Assembly: GCF_000380965.1 (NCBI RefSeq)
Contig: NZ_KB905587.1
Span: forward strand, 1 to 48,206
Direction of reading: 5' to 3'
From: Paenibacillus ginsengihumi DSM 21568
GTDB taxonomy: Bacteria; Bacillota; Bacilli; Paenibacillales; NBRC-103111
DNA length: 48,206 bases
Below are positions 1 to 7,397 of this stretch, piece after piece (within the stretch, counting starts at the first letter, position 1; every line of letters starts with the position of its first letter). Made by a program: the position numbers and the translations under genes. The notes under the pieces are model-generated. The model searched no databases. It was not told the origin of the DNA and saw nothing but the letters and a program-made list of their open reading frames with translations.

Positions 1-1
1 A

Positions 2-544
2 ACGAAATTTAGTCACTTTGTTGAAAAAGCCGCCCAAGGAGGGGATAAGCTCGCCTCAAAATTCCAGAAGAAGTCGGTAACCCCTGAAGGAATCGAGCTT
101 GATGCGAATGACCTTAAAGTCATGCATATGGATTCCAAAGAAAAGTTGCCTGAGACGGATGTACAGAAGAAGTGGAATGAGTTTTATAAGAAGAAAGAGG
201 CAGCGGAGAAGGCGGCACGGGAGGCAGACCAATCCACCCCGCCGAAACAGGACACTGAGGGGACGCCAAAAGCTTCGATAAAGTCTGTGGATGAAATTTT
301 GGAAGGAGCTAATCCTGGCAGGGCTACTAAAGGTAAAGCTACCCAGTATGAAAAAACGGGTGGTTTCGATCAGGCTCTTGACGATTTTAACAGTATGGGA
401 GTGACCGATGTAAAAGATATACCGGGTGGTAAGGTAGGAAAATTACCAGATGGACGAACTGTGAATGTAAGAAACAAAAGCTCTGACGGTAGGCCGACAT
501 TAGAAATTTATGACGGTAAAAAATCAATTAACATTCGTTACTAA
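2..544 (+). CDS. Polymorphic-toxin C-terminal region (5' partial)
   Basis: The reading frame is open from the window edge, so the protein starts upstream; 180 residues are visible. The first ~110 residues are Lys/Glu/Ala-rich and look like a linker. The last ~75 form a compact Gly/Asp-rich domain with segments such as GGFDQALDDF, GGKVGKLPDGRTVNVR and DGRPTLEI, ending at KSINIRY. This architecture (long variable carrier, short C-terminal toxic domain, small ORF 15 bp downstream) is typical of contact-dependent or secreted polymorphic toxins such as LXG, WXG, RHS or CdiA-CT types. I do not recognise the catalytic class; an RNase or DNase activity would be a guess. Base composition is lower in GC than in the core genes. 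The toxin call is inferred from domain style and neighbour. Confidence 0.6.
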   Translation, partial: TKFSHFVEKAAQGGDKLASKFQKKSVTPEGIELDANDLKVMHMDSKEKLPETDVQKKWNEFYKKKEAAEKAAREADQSTPPKQDTEGTPKASIKSVDEILEGANPGRATKGKATQYEKTGGFDQALDDFNSMGVTDVKDIPGGKVGKLPDGRTVNVRNKSSDGRPTLEIYDGKKSINIRY

Positions 545-559
545 GGTAGGTGTGGAATA

Positions 560-964
560 GTGCAAGAAAATTGGGAGCGCTGGGAACCGATATCTGGTTT
601 GTCATCAAAATATTATGTAGAGTCATTGTCAGATAGTATTGAGGGTTTTAGAATTTTGTTGTCTGACGCTTATGACGAATATAAGAAAGTTGAAGTGTTA
701 TTTGAAGATTCCGTACATGCATATAGGAGTACAGATGAAAGTTTTAGACAAAGTGTAATAAATAAAATTGATGAGCGATATGGAACAGAGTTTTACTCAG
801 AATGGACCTTTTTTAAGGTTACTAATTCTGAATATATTCAATGGTTATCAGAACAATCATATGGAATTGCAGAATCAGAATCACTTATACACTTTTCCAT
901 TTTGGCAGGCGACTCAATTGTAGATGTTATCGCTGCATACGAACCAAAAATAGCAATTATTTAG
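560..964 (+). CDS. Putative cognate immunity protein
   Basis: This 134-residue protein starts at GTG 560 after a good ribosome site (AAGGTAGG, about 543-550). It is acidic, soluble, without signal peptide or membrane segment, and rich in aromatic residues (WERWEPISG near the start, EWTFFKVTNSEYIQWL near residue 95). The gene is clearly AT-rich compared with the rest of the window. It lies 15 bp after the toxin-like C-terminus and is probably cotranscribed, which is the usual arrangement for toxin and immunity genes. The immunity role is inferred from position, size and charge; no named immunity family was assigned from sequence alone. Confidence 0.5.
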   Translation: MQENWERWEPISGLSSKYYVESLSDSIEGFRILLSDAYDEYKKVEVLFEDSVHAYRSTDESFRQSVINKIDERYGTEFYSEWTFFKVTNSEYIQWLSEQSYGIAESESLIHFSILAGDSIVDVIAAYEPKIAII

Positions 965-980
965 ATAGACTGGCTTTACA

Positions 981-1370
981 TCATAACAGCAGGATCGTAC
1001 AATAAATCGAGTTTTCCCGCCAGTAGGTACACGATTGCGGTACGGTAAAACCTGCACGCGGCTTAATCGCCCAAGGCACGTTCACACGCAGAATCCGGCC
1101 ACATCCCCCGCAGCGGGTTCGCGGATGCTCGGCATGAAAGTAAATCGGATATTCGGCAAAATTGAGATGACGCCATGCCTGATCATAGTCTGCAATATCT
1201 TGTACCGGCTGAGCTTCTCTCCCGCATCCTGAACAAGCGAACAGGGCCTCCTTTCGAAACTTCAAGTAGACATCCATCCGCTCCATTTTCTCATCAAATT
1301 GACAGCGGTCGATGTACCACGGCTCGGGGATATGAAACACATTTTCGATATTCGGGATCTCTATTAACAT
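981..1370 (-). pseudogene. Truncated ISL3-family transposase (N-terminal zinc-binding part)
   Basis: About 110 residues match the N-terminal region of ISL3-type transposases (IS204/IS1001/IS1096/IS1165 group). Two CxxC knuckles (CSGCGRE and CGGCGR) flank a stretch containing WRHLNFAEYPIYFHA, and VPWA follows. Full-length members are about 400-500 residues. Here homology ends around residue 112 and the last ~18 residues read into unrelated sequence, so the helix-turn-helix and DDE catalytic part are missing. It is an inactive remnant next to the toxin-immunity pair, consistent with past mobility at this site. No complete terminal inverted repeats could be assigned. Confidence 0.65.
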
Positions 1371-1443
1371 TTGAACACACTCCGTTTCTACTGGTCTATT
1401 TATTTCCAGTATTAGACTGGAAATACTTCGCCGTATAGATAGT

Positions 1444-1626
1444 TTGGTACGAGAAGTATCTGGATTACGGGAGGCTGTTCAGCACAATGAACATGTATTA
1501 GCTCGTCAACAAATGGAACTGGAAGAAGCAGAACGAGAAGCTGTGCTAATGGTAAAACGAGCAAAGGAACAAATACAGAAAACGGAACAGCTATTAAGTC
1601 GCCATTGCTTTAGCATCTTGCATTGA
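1444..1626 (+). other. Coiled-coil ORF fragment, possibly remnant
   Basis: A 60-residue frame starting at TTG 1444 encodes an almost uninterrupted heptad-like helix (SLVREVSGLREA to AKEQIQKTEQLL). The same coding-like frame continues upstream to about 1405 (residues LEILRRID) with no ATG and no ribosome site. It looks like the end of a degraded gene, perhaps cut by the neighbouring transposon remnant, rather than an intact gene. The helical character is seen in sequence; expression is doubtful and no function is assigned. Confidence 0.25.
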
Positions 1627-1766
1627 TCTTATGCGCTTTCGAAATTCAGGATCAATAGTATTATTGGATTAAAGGAAATTCATCTTCTTAAAATGTCGTT
1701 TTTATGGGAAAGGTTTCGTTTGACCTCTGTCAATAGATTGGACACATAAAATCGGCGAAAAAAACT
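1627..1766. other. AT-rich intergenic stretch, possible IS end remnant
   Basis: No gene is visible. The stretch at about 1720-1750 (GACCTCTGTCA followed by TTGGACACATAAAA) resembles termini of IS3-type elements, but no partner end or transposase is present, so this is only a suggestion. Confidence 0.2.
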
Positions 1767-1797
1767 GGCATAAGGGACAATCGGTCCTGTATACAAT
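1767..1797 (+). promoter_or_regulatory. Candidate sigma-E promoter of the cotJ operon
   Basis: GGCATAA (1767-1773) and GTATACAAT (1789-1797) are separated by 15 bp. They resemble the mother-cell sigma-E elements (-35 like GCATATT, -10 like CATACAAT). In B. subtilis cotJ is sigma-E dependent, so both position and regulon fit. The -35 match is imperfect. Confidence 0.5.
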
Positions 1798-1877
1798 CAA
1801 GTATTGCGATCAGGACGCCTCATGCATGGCGCAGGTCCTCGGGCTCTGCGCCCAGGATGGAAGAAGGAGGAGCCGAC

Positions 1878-2174
1878 ATGAAAGGAAAAAAGGGAAAGCA
1901 GCAGGCCGAAGGAGCGTTCGCCGAGAACGAAAATGCCGCCTACCAGCAGGCGGCATTCGAGCACCCGCTCGGCGGTCAGTACAGAGTGTGGTATCCCTAC
2001 GTCAGCCCGTTCGATCCTTGTCCGCCGATTGTCGAAAAAGTCTACAATACGCCGCCGCAGCTTTTTTTCACGTATCAGCCGATGCATTTGCCGCAGTTTC
2101 CGCCCCGCGAGGCTTTGAGAAGAGGGACTTTATGGCCCGCATTATACAGTCCTTACGAGAAGAAATCCACTTGA
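1878..2174 (+). CDS. cotJA: Spore coat-associated protein CotJA
   Basis: This 98-residue protein carries the CotJA signature: YVSPFDPCPPI, then TPPQLFFTYQP, and a C-terminal EALRRGTLWPALYSPY motif. It is the first gene of a cotJABC operon; CotJA is needed for assembly of the CotJC manganese catalase into the inner spore coat in B. subtilis. The start at ATG 1878 is preferred because GAAGGAGGA (1863-1871) lies 6 bases upstream; an in-frame ATG at 1857 lacks a ribosome site. The N-terminus has a short Lys/Gln/Ala-rich extension of variable type. It is probably expressed from the sigma-E-like promoter upstream. Confidence 0.92.
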   Translation: MKGKKGKQQAEGAFAENENAAYQQAAFEHPLGGQYRVWYPYVSPFDPCPPIVEKVYNTPPQLFFTYQPMHLPQFPPREALRRGTLWPALYSPYEKKST

Positions 2175-2197
2175 CGGGAAAGGAGGCCGCTTAAGCG

Positions 2198-2461
2198 ATG
2201 CAGAAGCAAATGCCGGAATCGTATTATACGAAGCTGGAGGAGCTGCAGGCGATCGATTTCGTGCTCGTCGAATTGACGCTTTACCTGGATACGCACCCGA
2301 CCGATGTCCAGGCGCTGCAGCAGTACAATCAGTTCGCCCAGCATCGGATGCATCTGGCTCAACAGTTCGAGGCGGAGTTCGGCCCGCTCATGCATTTCGG
2401 GCACAGCTTTTCGAGGCACCCGTGGCAGTGGTGGGAACCGCCGTGGCCTTGGCAGGTCTGA
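2198..2461 (+). CDS. cotJB: Spore coat protein CotJB
   Basis: This 87-residue protein has the same length as B. subtilis CotJB. It shows the family pattern YYTKLEELQAIDFVLVELTLYLDTHP, with a following LQQYNQF segment, and a Trp/Pro-rich tail (HPWQWWEPPWPW). It lies 23 bp after cotJA with AAAGGAGG at 2179-2186, and 24 bp before cotJC. CotJB is a small inner-coat component made with CotJC in the mother cell; it has no catalytic motif. Assignment rests on motif, length and operon order. Confidence 0.92.
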   Translation: MQKQMPESYYTKLEELQAIDFVLVELTLYLDTHPTDVQALQQYNQFAQHRMHLAQQFEAEFGPLMHFGHSFSRHPWQWWEPPWPWQV

Positions 2462-2485
2462 TTCGAGGGGGAGGGAAACGAAGCG

Positions 2486-3055
2486 ATGTGGATTTATGAG
2501 AAGAAGCTGCAATATCCGGTCAGGGTCAGCAAGTGCGATCCGCGCATGGCCAGACTTTTGCTGGAACAGTACGGGGGAGCGGACGGCGAGCTGGCGGCTG
2601 CGCTGCGCTACTTGAACCAGCGGTATTCCATACCGGACAAAGTTATCGGTCTGCTGACGGATATCGGCACGGAGGAATTTGCCCATTTGGAAATGATTGC
2701 CACAATGGTCTATAAGCTGACCAAGGATGCTACGGTCGAGCAGCTCAAAGCGGCAGGGCTGGACGATTATTACGTCAATCATGACCGCGCCTTGTTCTAC
2801 AACAACGCCTCGGGCGTACCGTGGACGGCGACATACATTCAGGCCAAGGGCGACCCGATCGCCGATCTGTACGAGGATATCGCCGCCGAGGAAAAAGCCA
2901 GGGCGACGTACCAATGGCTGATCGACATGACCGATGACGTGGACCTGCAGGACGGCCTGAAGTTTTTGCGCGAACGGGAGGTCATCCATTCCATGCGGTT
3001 CCGGGAAGCGGTCGAAATTTTAAAGTCGGAGAGGGAAGCCAAAAAAATATTTTAA
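2486..3055 (+). CDS. cotJC: Spore coat manganese catalase CotJC
   Basis: This 189-residue protein belongs to the di-manganese catalase family, which disproportionates hydrogen peroxide. Candidate metal ligands are Glu35 (GADGELAAAL), Glu64 and His67 (GTEEFAHLEM), a later Glu in AAEEKARATY and a His in REVIHSMRF; this matches the ferritin-like four-helix bundle of the family. It is shorter than vegetative Mn catalases, as expected for CotJC. It ends the cotJ operon and has GGGGGAGGG upstream of ATG 2486. In the spore it probably sits in the inner coat. Confidence 0.95.
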   Translation: MWIYEKKLQYPVRVSKCDPRMARLLLEQYGGADGELAAALRYLNQRYSIPDKVIGLLTDIGTEEFAHLEMIATMVYKLTKDATVEQLKAAGLDDYYVNHDRALFYNNASGVPWTATYIQAKGDPIADLYEDIAAEEKARATYQWLIDMTDDVDLQDGLKFLREREVIHSMRFREAVEILKSEREAKKIF

Positions 3056-3093
3056 CATCCACCCATTCCCTGATTCTTCGCAAGTAGCGCCCG

Positions 3094-3114
3094 TGGTACA
3101 ATGGGGTCGGGGAG
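3094..3114 (+). promoter_or_regulatory. Possible extended -10 promoter and ribosome site
   Basis: TGGTACAAT at 3094-3102 is an extended -10 type element with no clear -35. It is followed by the purine-rich ribosome site GGGGAG (3109-3114) of the next gene. Confidence 0.35.
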
Positions 3115-3123
3115 TTGATGGTC

Positions 3124-3726
3124 ATGCCGGCTACGCCGATGCGCATGGAAAAGCGGGGTCTTTCCTTGGCGGCCCGCGCTTATTTTTTCGAACCGAAGAT
3201 TGCAGGCTTGCGCCTGCTGCTGTTTAAGACCGGATCGGAGACGAGGGTTTTCTCCGAGCAGGGCCAAGATTGCACCCGCCTGTTTCCGGAGCTGCATCTC
3301 GTGCCGCTGGAAGGAAGCGCGATATTGGACGGCGAAGCGTGCTGCATCGATCCGCAGACCGGGGCGCCGGCCCTTAGGCTCGTCACCGACCGCCTGCGAA
3401 TCAGGAGGCGGGCCAGAGCCGCGTCGTTTGCCTTGCACCGGCCGGTCGTTTACCTCGTATGGGATATATTGCAGTACAACGGGAAAGACTTGCGCGCCAA
3501 GCCCCTGATCAAGCGAAAATCAATTCTGGAAAGCGTGCTGAAGGAAAATCGCTTCTTTCGGATGATGCCTTACTTCGATGGCAGCGAAGCGCTGATTGCC
3601 GCGTTGCAGGACACGAGGGCGGCACAGATGATCGCCAAGCCGAAGGAAAGCTTGTACACCGGCAAATTGCCCCGCGATTGGCTGGAGATCGATGTTTCCT
3701 CAAGGCCTTACTTCATAAGCGACTGA
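3124..3726 (+). CDS. Minimal ATP-dependent DNA ligase-like adenylation domain
   Basis: About 200 residues follow the nucleotidyltransferase core of ATP-dependent ligases (LigD type). Motif I appears as FFEPKIAGLR, with the nucleotide-binding Lys at residue 25, but the usual KxDG is KxAG. Motif III-like ILDGEA, YLVWDILQYNGKDLR (typical LigD FxxFDLL..G.DLR region), motif IV-like MIAKPKESLY and motif V-like DWLEI follow. There is no C-terminal OB-fold, so it is much shorter than real ligases (~300 residues or more). ATG 3124 is chosen because GGGGAG ends 9 bases upstream; TTG 3115 and ATG 3118 are too close. It may be a non-ligating or degenerate enzyme, placed behind a spore coat operon, perhaps for spore DNA repair; that role is inferred. 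Confidence 0.7.
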   Translation: MPATPMRMEKRGLSLAARAYFFEPKIAGLRLLLFKTGSETRVFSEQGQDCTRLFPELHLVPLEGSAILDGEACCIDPQTGAPALRLVTDRLRIRRRARAASFALHRPVVYLVWDILQYNGKDLRAKPLIKRKSILESVLKENRFFRMMPYFDGSEALIAALQDTRAAQMIAKPKESLYTGKLPRDWLEIDVSSRPYFISD

Positions 3727-3735
3727 TGGATCGCT

Positions 3736-3762
3736 CCCTCGCTCTTGCAGCGAGGGCTGTTT
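3736..3762 (+). terminator. Intrinsic terminator-like hairpin
   Basis: CCCTCGCT (3736-3743) pairs perfectly with AGCGAGGG (3749-3756) around a 5-base loop, followed by a weak T-rich tail. It lies 10 bp after the ligase-like gene. Confidence 0.65.
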
Positions 3763-3916
3763 GATTCTACATCTTGTTTAGGATTGCCGGCCGCCGCCTC
3801 ATTCATTCGCCTCGGGAAGCTAAAGAAATCTTTATGATGGTTCGCCTTCATTTGAATATCCTAATCATTATTGAACATTGCAATTCGAGGAATGAAATGA
3901 GGCGATCGACATTCAT

Positions 3917-4417
3917 TTGGTGGTTGCTGTCATTGCGCTGGCTAGCGTAGCTGTGAAGCGGGCTTGGCGCGGGTTTTCCGTATTTCATACGACCGTGCTA
4001 TATATGATGGTTTGCAATTTGCTGTACTGGTTTCTAACCGACGACTATCTTCTGTGGGCATTCGTTCCCGACCTGATCCCGAACGGTGTCATTACGGAAT
4101 TAATTTACATGTTGATCGTATTTCCGTGTACGGTCGTGCTGTTCCTATCATCTTTTCCGAATCAGAAGAAAGGGCGCTGGAAGCATTACGCCTTGTGGGT
4201 TGCCATTTATGGCGTGTCGGAGTTCGTCTATTCCGTTACCGGCCGGATCATGTACGATCACGGTTGGAGCTGCTGGGTGTCCCTCGCTTTCGATTGCCTG
4301 ATGTTTCCGATGCTTAGGCTGCACAGCACAAGGCCCGGAATCGCCTACATCGTGTCCGTCTTTTGCGCCGTGGGGCTGATGCTGCTGTTCCGCGTCCCGC
4401 TGCGCCCTATGCCTTGA
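3917..4417 (+). CDS. CBO0543-type multi-pass membrane protein
   Basis: This 166-residue hydrophobic protein has about five membrane helices (VVAVIALASVAVK, VLYMMVCNLLYWFL, ITELIYMLIVFPCTVVLFL, YALWVAIYGVSEFVYSV, YIVSVFCAVGLMLLF). The NLLYWFLTDDYLLW region and the WSCWVSLAFDCLMFPMLRLH region resemble the CBO0543 family, found almost only in endospore formers and of unknown function. Start at TTG 3917 is uncertain: an in-frame TGA lies at 3893-3895 and no ATG follows; GAGGCG at 3899-3904 could serve TTG 3917 or GTG 3920. The gene stands alone, 70 bp before the HAD gene. Confidence 0.6.
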   Translation: MVVAVIALASVAVKRAWRGFSVFHTTVLYMMVCNLLYWFLTDDYLLWAFVPDLIPNGVITELIYMLIVFPCTVVLFLSSFPNQKKGRWKHYALWVAIYGVSEFVYSVTGRIMYDHGWSCWVSLAFDCLMFPMLRLHSTRPGIAYIVSVFCAVGLMLLFRVPLRPMP

Positions 4418-4485
4418 GGCTCGATTGACAACCCTCGCCATTCATGTTTCTATAGTACATGAACGACAGATGGGAGGAACCGAAT

Positions 4486-5160
4486 GTGTCTGCTGTGATG
4501 AGCAAGCCGGAAGCGATGATTTTCGACCTGGACGGCACGTTGTTTCAGACTGAAACGCTGCTGCTCCCGGCTTATCATGCGACCTTCGACCGCTTGCGGG
4601 CCGAAGGCTTATACGAGGGAGCGACGCCCCCGGAATCGGCGATTTTAGGCGGACTGGGCATGCTGCTCGCGCATATATGGAAGCGGGTCATGCCGGATGC
4701 CGACGAGAGCGTGCATCGGAGGGCCGACGAGCTGCTGCTGCAATATCAGCTCGAAGGAATGGCGCAAGGGCAAGGCCGGCTGTATGAAGGCGTCGCCGAT
4801 ACGCTGGCCGAGTTGCAGCGGCGAGGCATCCGGCTGTTTGTCGCCAGCAACGGGCTGGAGGCTTATGTCAAAGGCGTTGTCCGGCAGCACGAACTGGAGC
4901 CGCTGTTCGTGCCGGGGGGGCTGTACAGCGCCGGGGAATACGGCACAGCGACGAAGGTGGATTTGGTGCGGCGGTTGCTTGCCGACCACAGCGTGACTAG
5001 CGCATGGATGGTCGGCGACCGTTCGTCCGACGTCGAGGCCGGACATGCCAACGGCCTGGCCGTCGTCGGCTGCGATTACGCCGGATTCCGGGAGCAGGGC
5101 GAGCTGGACGGGGCGGATGTGCGCATCGACCGATTTTCCCGGCTGCTGGAGCTGCTTTAA
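4486..5160 (+). CDS. HAD-family hydrolase (phosphoglycolate phosphatase-like)
   Basis: This 224-residue protein has the four HAD motifs: IFDLDGTLF near residue 11 (nucleophile Asp in DxD), LFVASNG (motif II), a Lys near TATKVDLVRRLL (motif III) and MVGDRSSDVEAG (motif IV, Mg-binding). An alpha-helical cap of the Gph/PgmB C1 type lies between motifs I and II. Such enzymes dephosphorylate small phosphorylated metabolites in the cytoplasm; the substrate cannot be read from sequence. Start GTG 4486 is preferred because GGGAGG (4472-4477) is 8 bases upstream, whereas ATG 4459 has none. It is convergent with the YheC/D gene that follows, sharing a terminator. Confidence 0.85.
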   Translation: MSAVMSKPEAMIFDLDGTLFQTETLLLPAYHATFDRLRAEGLYEGATPPESAILGGLGMLLAHIWKRVMPDADESVHRRADELLLQYQLEGMAQGQGRLYEGVADTLAELQRRGIRLFVASNGLEAYVKGVVRQHELEPLFVPGGLYSAGEYGTATKVDLVRRLLADHSVTSAWMVGDRSSDVEAGHANGLAVVGCDYAGFREQGELDGADVRIDRFSRLLELL

Positions 5161-5228
5161 GTAGAGCGGAGCGGCACAAGGCTGACGCCAGCGGCGCATG
5201 TGTCTCAAAGCTGGTTTCGGCGCACGCG

Positions 5229-5275
5229 AAAGGCTGTCTGCAAGCGAATGCGTTTCGCCTGCAAACAGCCTTTTT
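5229..5275. terminator. Bidirectional intrinsic terminator
   Basis: A long hairpin pairs AAAGGCTGT plus TGCA and GCG with CGC, TGCA and ACAGCCTTT, with T-rich tracts on both strands. It sits between two convergent genes and can serve both. Confidence 0.8.
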
Positions 5276-5302
5276 GCACGAAAGAATGAGGCGGAAGAAG
5301 CG

Positions 5303-6451
5303 CTATGCGGTTACCCCGGCCTCCGCTTGCGGCTCTGGCACCGGGTCCGCTTTTTCCGGGCTTTTGGGCCGCTGCATCAGCCACAGCGCGTACTCCAGAG
5401 GACGATAGATCGCTTGGCGGTACGTTTCCTTCTCTCCGATGCGTCGGAACACTTCGCGCGAAGGCTTCGGGTTCACCTCAAGCAGCCAAACGTTGCCCTT
5501 CGGATCGACCGCCAGATCGATGCCGGTTTCGCATTGCGGGCCGAAATGCTTCTCGATCTGCTCCGCCACGTTCAGCCCGAGCGCGTACGCCTGCTCGCGG
5601 ATTTCGTCAACCTTGGATGGCGACTTGAATCGCTGGCGCAGCAGGGTCTCCATCGGTACCGCCTTGCCGCCGCCGTGCAGATTGGAGGTGACCGAGGCTT
5701 TGGGGCCGATTCGGCCTGCGCAGCCCGTAACCTGCCAGCGGCCTTGGCCGTCCTTCTGGATCAGCATGCGAAAATCGTGCACGCGGCCGTTGTTCAGCTC
5801 GAGCGGAATGCCCTGCTGCACGATATATTTTTCACTCAGCTTCCACCCGGCCAGACGGGCCGGGATTTGGCTTGCGGTAATGCGGCGGGCCGGGATAATG
5901 CGCCGGTGCGGGTCGCGCCCCTGCATGAGATAGGTTGTGCCCCCGGCTGTTCGCTGCAGGCGAATGATGCCGCGGCCGCCGGTCCCGTTCTTCGGCTTCA
6001 GAAATACGACAGGGTAACGCTTCAGAAAGCTTGCCAGCTCCTTGGCGTCTTTATAACGAACGGTAGCCGGCAAATGAGGCGCAATCTGCGGATGCTCGCT
6101 TAGAAGCTGATGCACCGTCCACTTGCTGGCCATCATCCGTCCCAAATACCGCAGCTTGGCGTGTTTTTGGCGGAAACGCGTGAGCTTGCGGTAATTGTGC
6201 GCTCCGTGATAACGGCAGCGGTCGTAGATCAGCGGGGGGACCGGGGCCCATTTGCGCAACCAGGCCGCCCGATTCGCGTTGTACGTCATTGCGTGGATCC
6301 GTCCTCTGGCACTGTCCATATCGTCCGGGGTGAAGATCAGCACCTCGAGTCCAAGCTTGTTCCCCGCCACGCACAGCTTCCGGAAGAAAGAAATCTCCTC
6401 CAGTCTCCTGCCCGGCAAATACATGGCCAATACGCCGATTTGATGAGACAA
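5303..6451 (-). CDS. YheC/YheD-family ATP-grasp protein (fifth in cluster)
   Basis: This 382-residue protein belongs to the endospore coat-associated YheC/YheD family of ATP-grasp enzymes. It begins with the family segment IGVLAMYLPGRR...FFRKLCVAGNKLGLEVLIFTP, then VFLKPKNGTGGRGI (Gly-rich nucleotide loop), YIVQQGIPL, DFRMLIQKDGQGRW and GIDLAVD...WLLEVNPKPS, where the Glu and Asn are Mg/ATP ligands. All catalytic positions are intact. ATP-grasp enzymes join a carboxylate to an amine via acyl phosphate; the substrate of this family is unknown. TTG 6451 is favoured because GGGCAGGTGG lies just upstream; an ATG at 6508 would add 19 non-family residues. It is a short-form paralogue, separated from the other four by a repeat-filled 1-kb gap. 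Confidence 0.85.
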   Translation of the reverse strand: MSHQIGVLAMYLPGRRLEEISFFRKLCVAGNKLGLEVLIFTPDDMDSARGRIHAMTYNANRAAWLRKWAPVPPLIYDRCRYHGAHNYRKLTRFRQKHAKLRYLGRMMASKWTVHQLLSEHPQIAPHLPATVRYKDAKELASFLKRYPVVFLKPKNGTGGRGIIRLQRTAGGTTYLMQGRDPHRRIIPARRITASQIPARLAGWKLSEKYIVQQGIPLELNNGRVHDFRMLIQKDGQGRWQVTGCAGRIGPKASVTSNLHGGGKAVPMETLLRQRFKSPSKVDEIREQAYALGLNVAEQIEKHFGPQCETGIDLAVDPKGNVWLLEVNPKPSREVFRRIGEKETYRQAIYRPLEYALWLMQRPKSPEKADPVPEPQAEAGVTA

Positions 6452-6520
6452 AAGGAACCACCTGCCCGTTTTGACTTTCTTGAAAATAGCCCAAGGTTCG
6501 CAGCCCATTTTTCAACGTTT

Positions 6521-6579
6521 ACAGAAAGTTTAACTTCGCTAAAGCATTAAGCGAAGTGCGACTTTCTGTACCAAGAAAA
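6521..6579 (+). repeat. Two-stem hairpin element, copy 1
   Basis: ACAGAAAGT (6521-6529) pairs perfectly with ACTTTCTGT (6561-6569). Inside, CTTCGCT (6534-6540) pairs with AGCGAAG (6550-6556). The internal loop is TTAA opposite TGCG and ACCAAGAAAA follows. Nearly the same sequence occurs at 46485-46544 and, inverted and degraded, at 6763-6832. Confidence 0.8.
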
Positions 6580-6762
6580 ACTACCTCTAAACCGCGGCCC
6601 GCTCATCCTTGAATGGACGTCGATAGACGTTTTTCTTATCTTGTGATGATGCCGCCCAAGCCGTTTTCTTTTCACCTGTTGCTGCTTCAAGTGCTGCTTC
6701 TTCCTGCGTTCCTCTATCGAAGCACATTCCACCAGCGGGCGGGGGTGCGCTTGAGCGGCAGT

Positions 6763-6832
6763 TATGCTTGGTGCAAAAAGCCACACTTCAATTTAATGCT
6801 TTAACGCTTTGTCGAAGTTAATATTTTTCTGG
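6763..6832 (-). repeat. Two-stem hairpin element, copy 3 (degraded, inverted)
   Basis: The reverse complement shares CAGAAA, TTAACTTCG, AAAGC, GAAGTG, CTTT and ACCAAG in the same order as the other copies, with a longer apical region. With the copy at 6521 it brackets about 180 bp between the two elements. Confidence 0.6.
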
Positions 6833-6957
6833 CAGCTTTTCCGGCAGCGCTGAGAAAACCTTGCCTTCGGAATGGCCTTTATTGGCCCTTTTTGGCCCTT
6901 TAAAATCTGCACTTTACTGCGACAGAGATGCTCGGCCGGCGGCCCCCGAGATCCGCG

Positions 6958-7146
6958 TTAGCGTGCAAACTGCCAGTTAGCGTTCGGACTCCGCATTAGC
7001 GTGCGAACTGCCAGTTAGCGTGTGAACTCCATGTTAGCGTTCGGACTCCGCATTAGCGTGCGAACTGCCAGTTAGCGTGTGAACTCCATGTTAGCGTTCG
7101 GACTCCGCATTACGTGCGAAATCCGTGTTAATGTTCAAACTCCGCG
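6958..7146 (+). repeat. 19-bp tandem repeat array (ten units)
   Basis: Ten head-to-tail units of 19 bp (one of 18) start TTAGCGT in most cases. Three unit types (ending CTGCCAG, CTCCATG and CTCCGCA) recur in fixed order, giving a 57-bp higher-order period. There are no spacers, so it is not a CRISPR array, and no frame through it looks coding. Confidence 0.85.
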
Positions 7147-7183
7147 TGAGCGCGGCCCCTCCCTGGAGCACATGTGGCGACAA

Positions 7184-7371
7184 ATCCTGCAAAAAATGCA
7201 ACATTTTACGCTATCTTCGCCCCAGAGGAAGGGGATTGTTGTATTTCGTGCAACAATTTGGGCGAAATTGGCTTCAAATCCGGGAACATCGCCCGAAATG
7301 TTGCACAAAGTGCAACATTGAGCCGCTAATACGGTTTATCCCCCCGTTTTTGTTGTACAAAATACAACATT
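7184..7371. repeat. Array of four TGTTG(C/T)A palindromes
   Basis: Three near-perfect palindromes of 21-23 bp lie at 7236-7256, 7297-7319 and 7350-7371. A half-degenerate one lies at 7184-7206. Each has arms such as TGTTGCAC and GTGCAACA. Start-to-start spacing is 52-61 bp. They could be operators, hairpins in RNA or a repeat family. Confidence 0.75.
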
Positions 7372-7397
7372 TGCTGACTCTATTTGCTGACTCTCTT

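Noticed and set aside
1826..2194. 122-codon ORF in another frame over cotJA
   Set aside because: cotJA has the family signature and ribosome site; this frame is Arg/Ser-rich shadow.
4424..4456. TTGACA and TATAGT before the HAD gene as a promoter
   Set aside because: The 21-bp spacing is too long for a standard promoter, so it was not listed.
6547..6804. Small ORFs between the two inverted hairpin elements
   Set aside because: No ribosome site or recognisable pattern; overlapping frames on both strands are equally open.
6958..7146. CRISPR array
   Set aside because: Units are directly adjacent with no unique spacers and no cas genes nearby.
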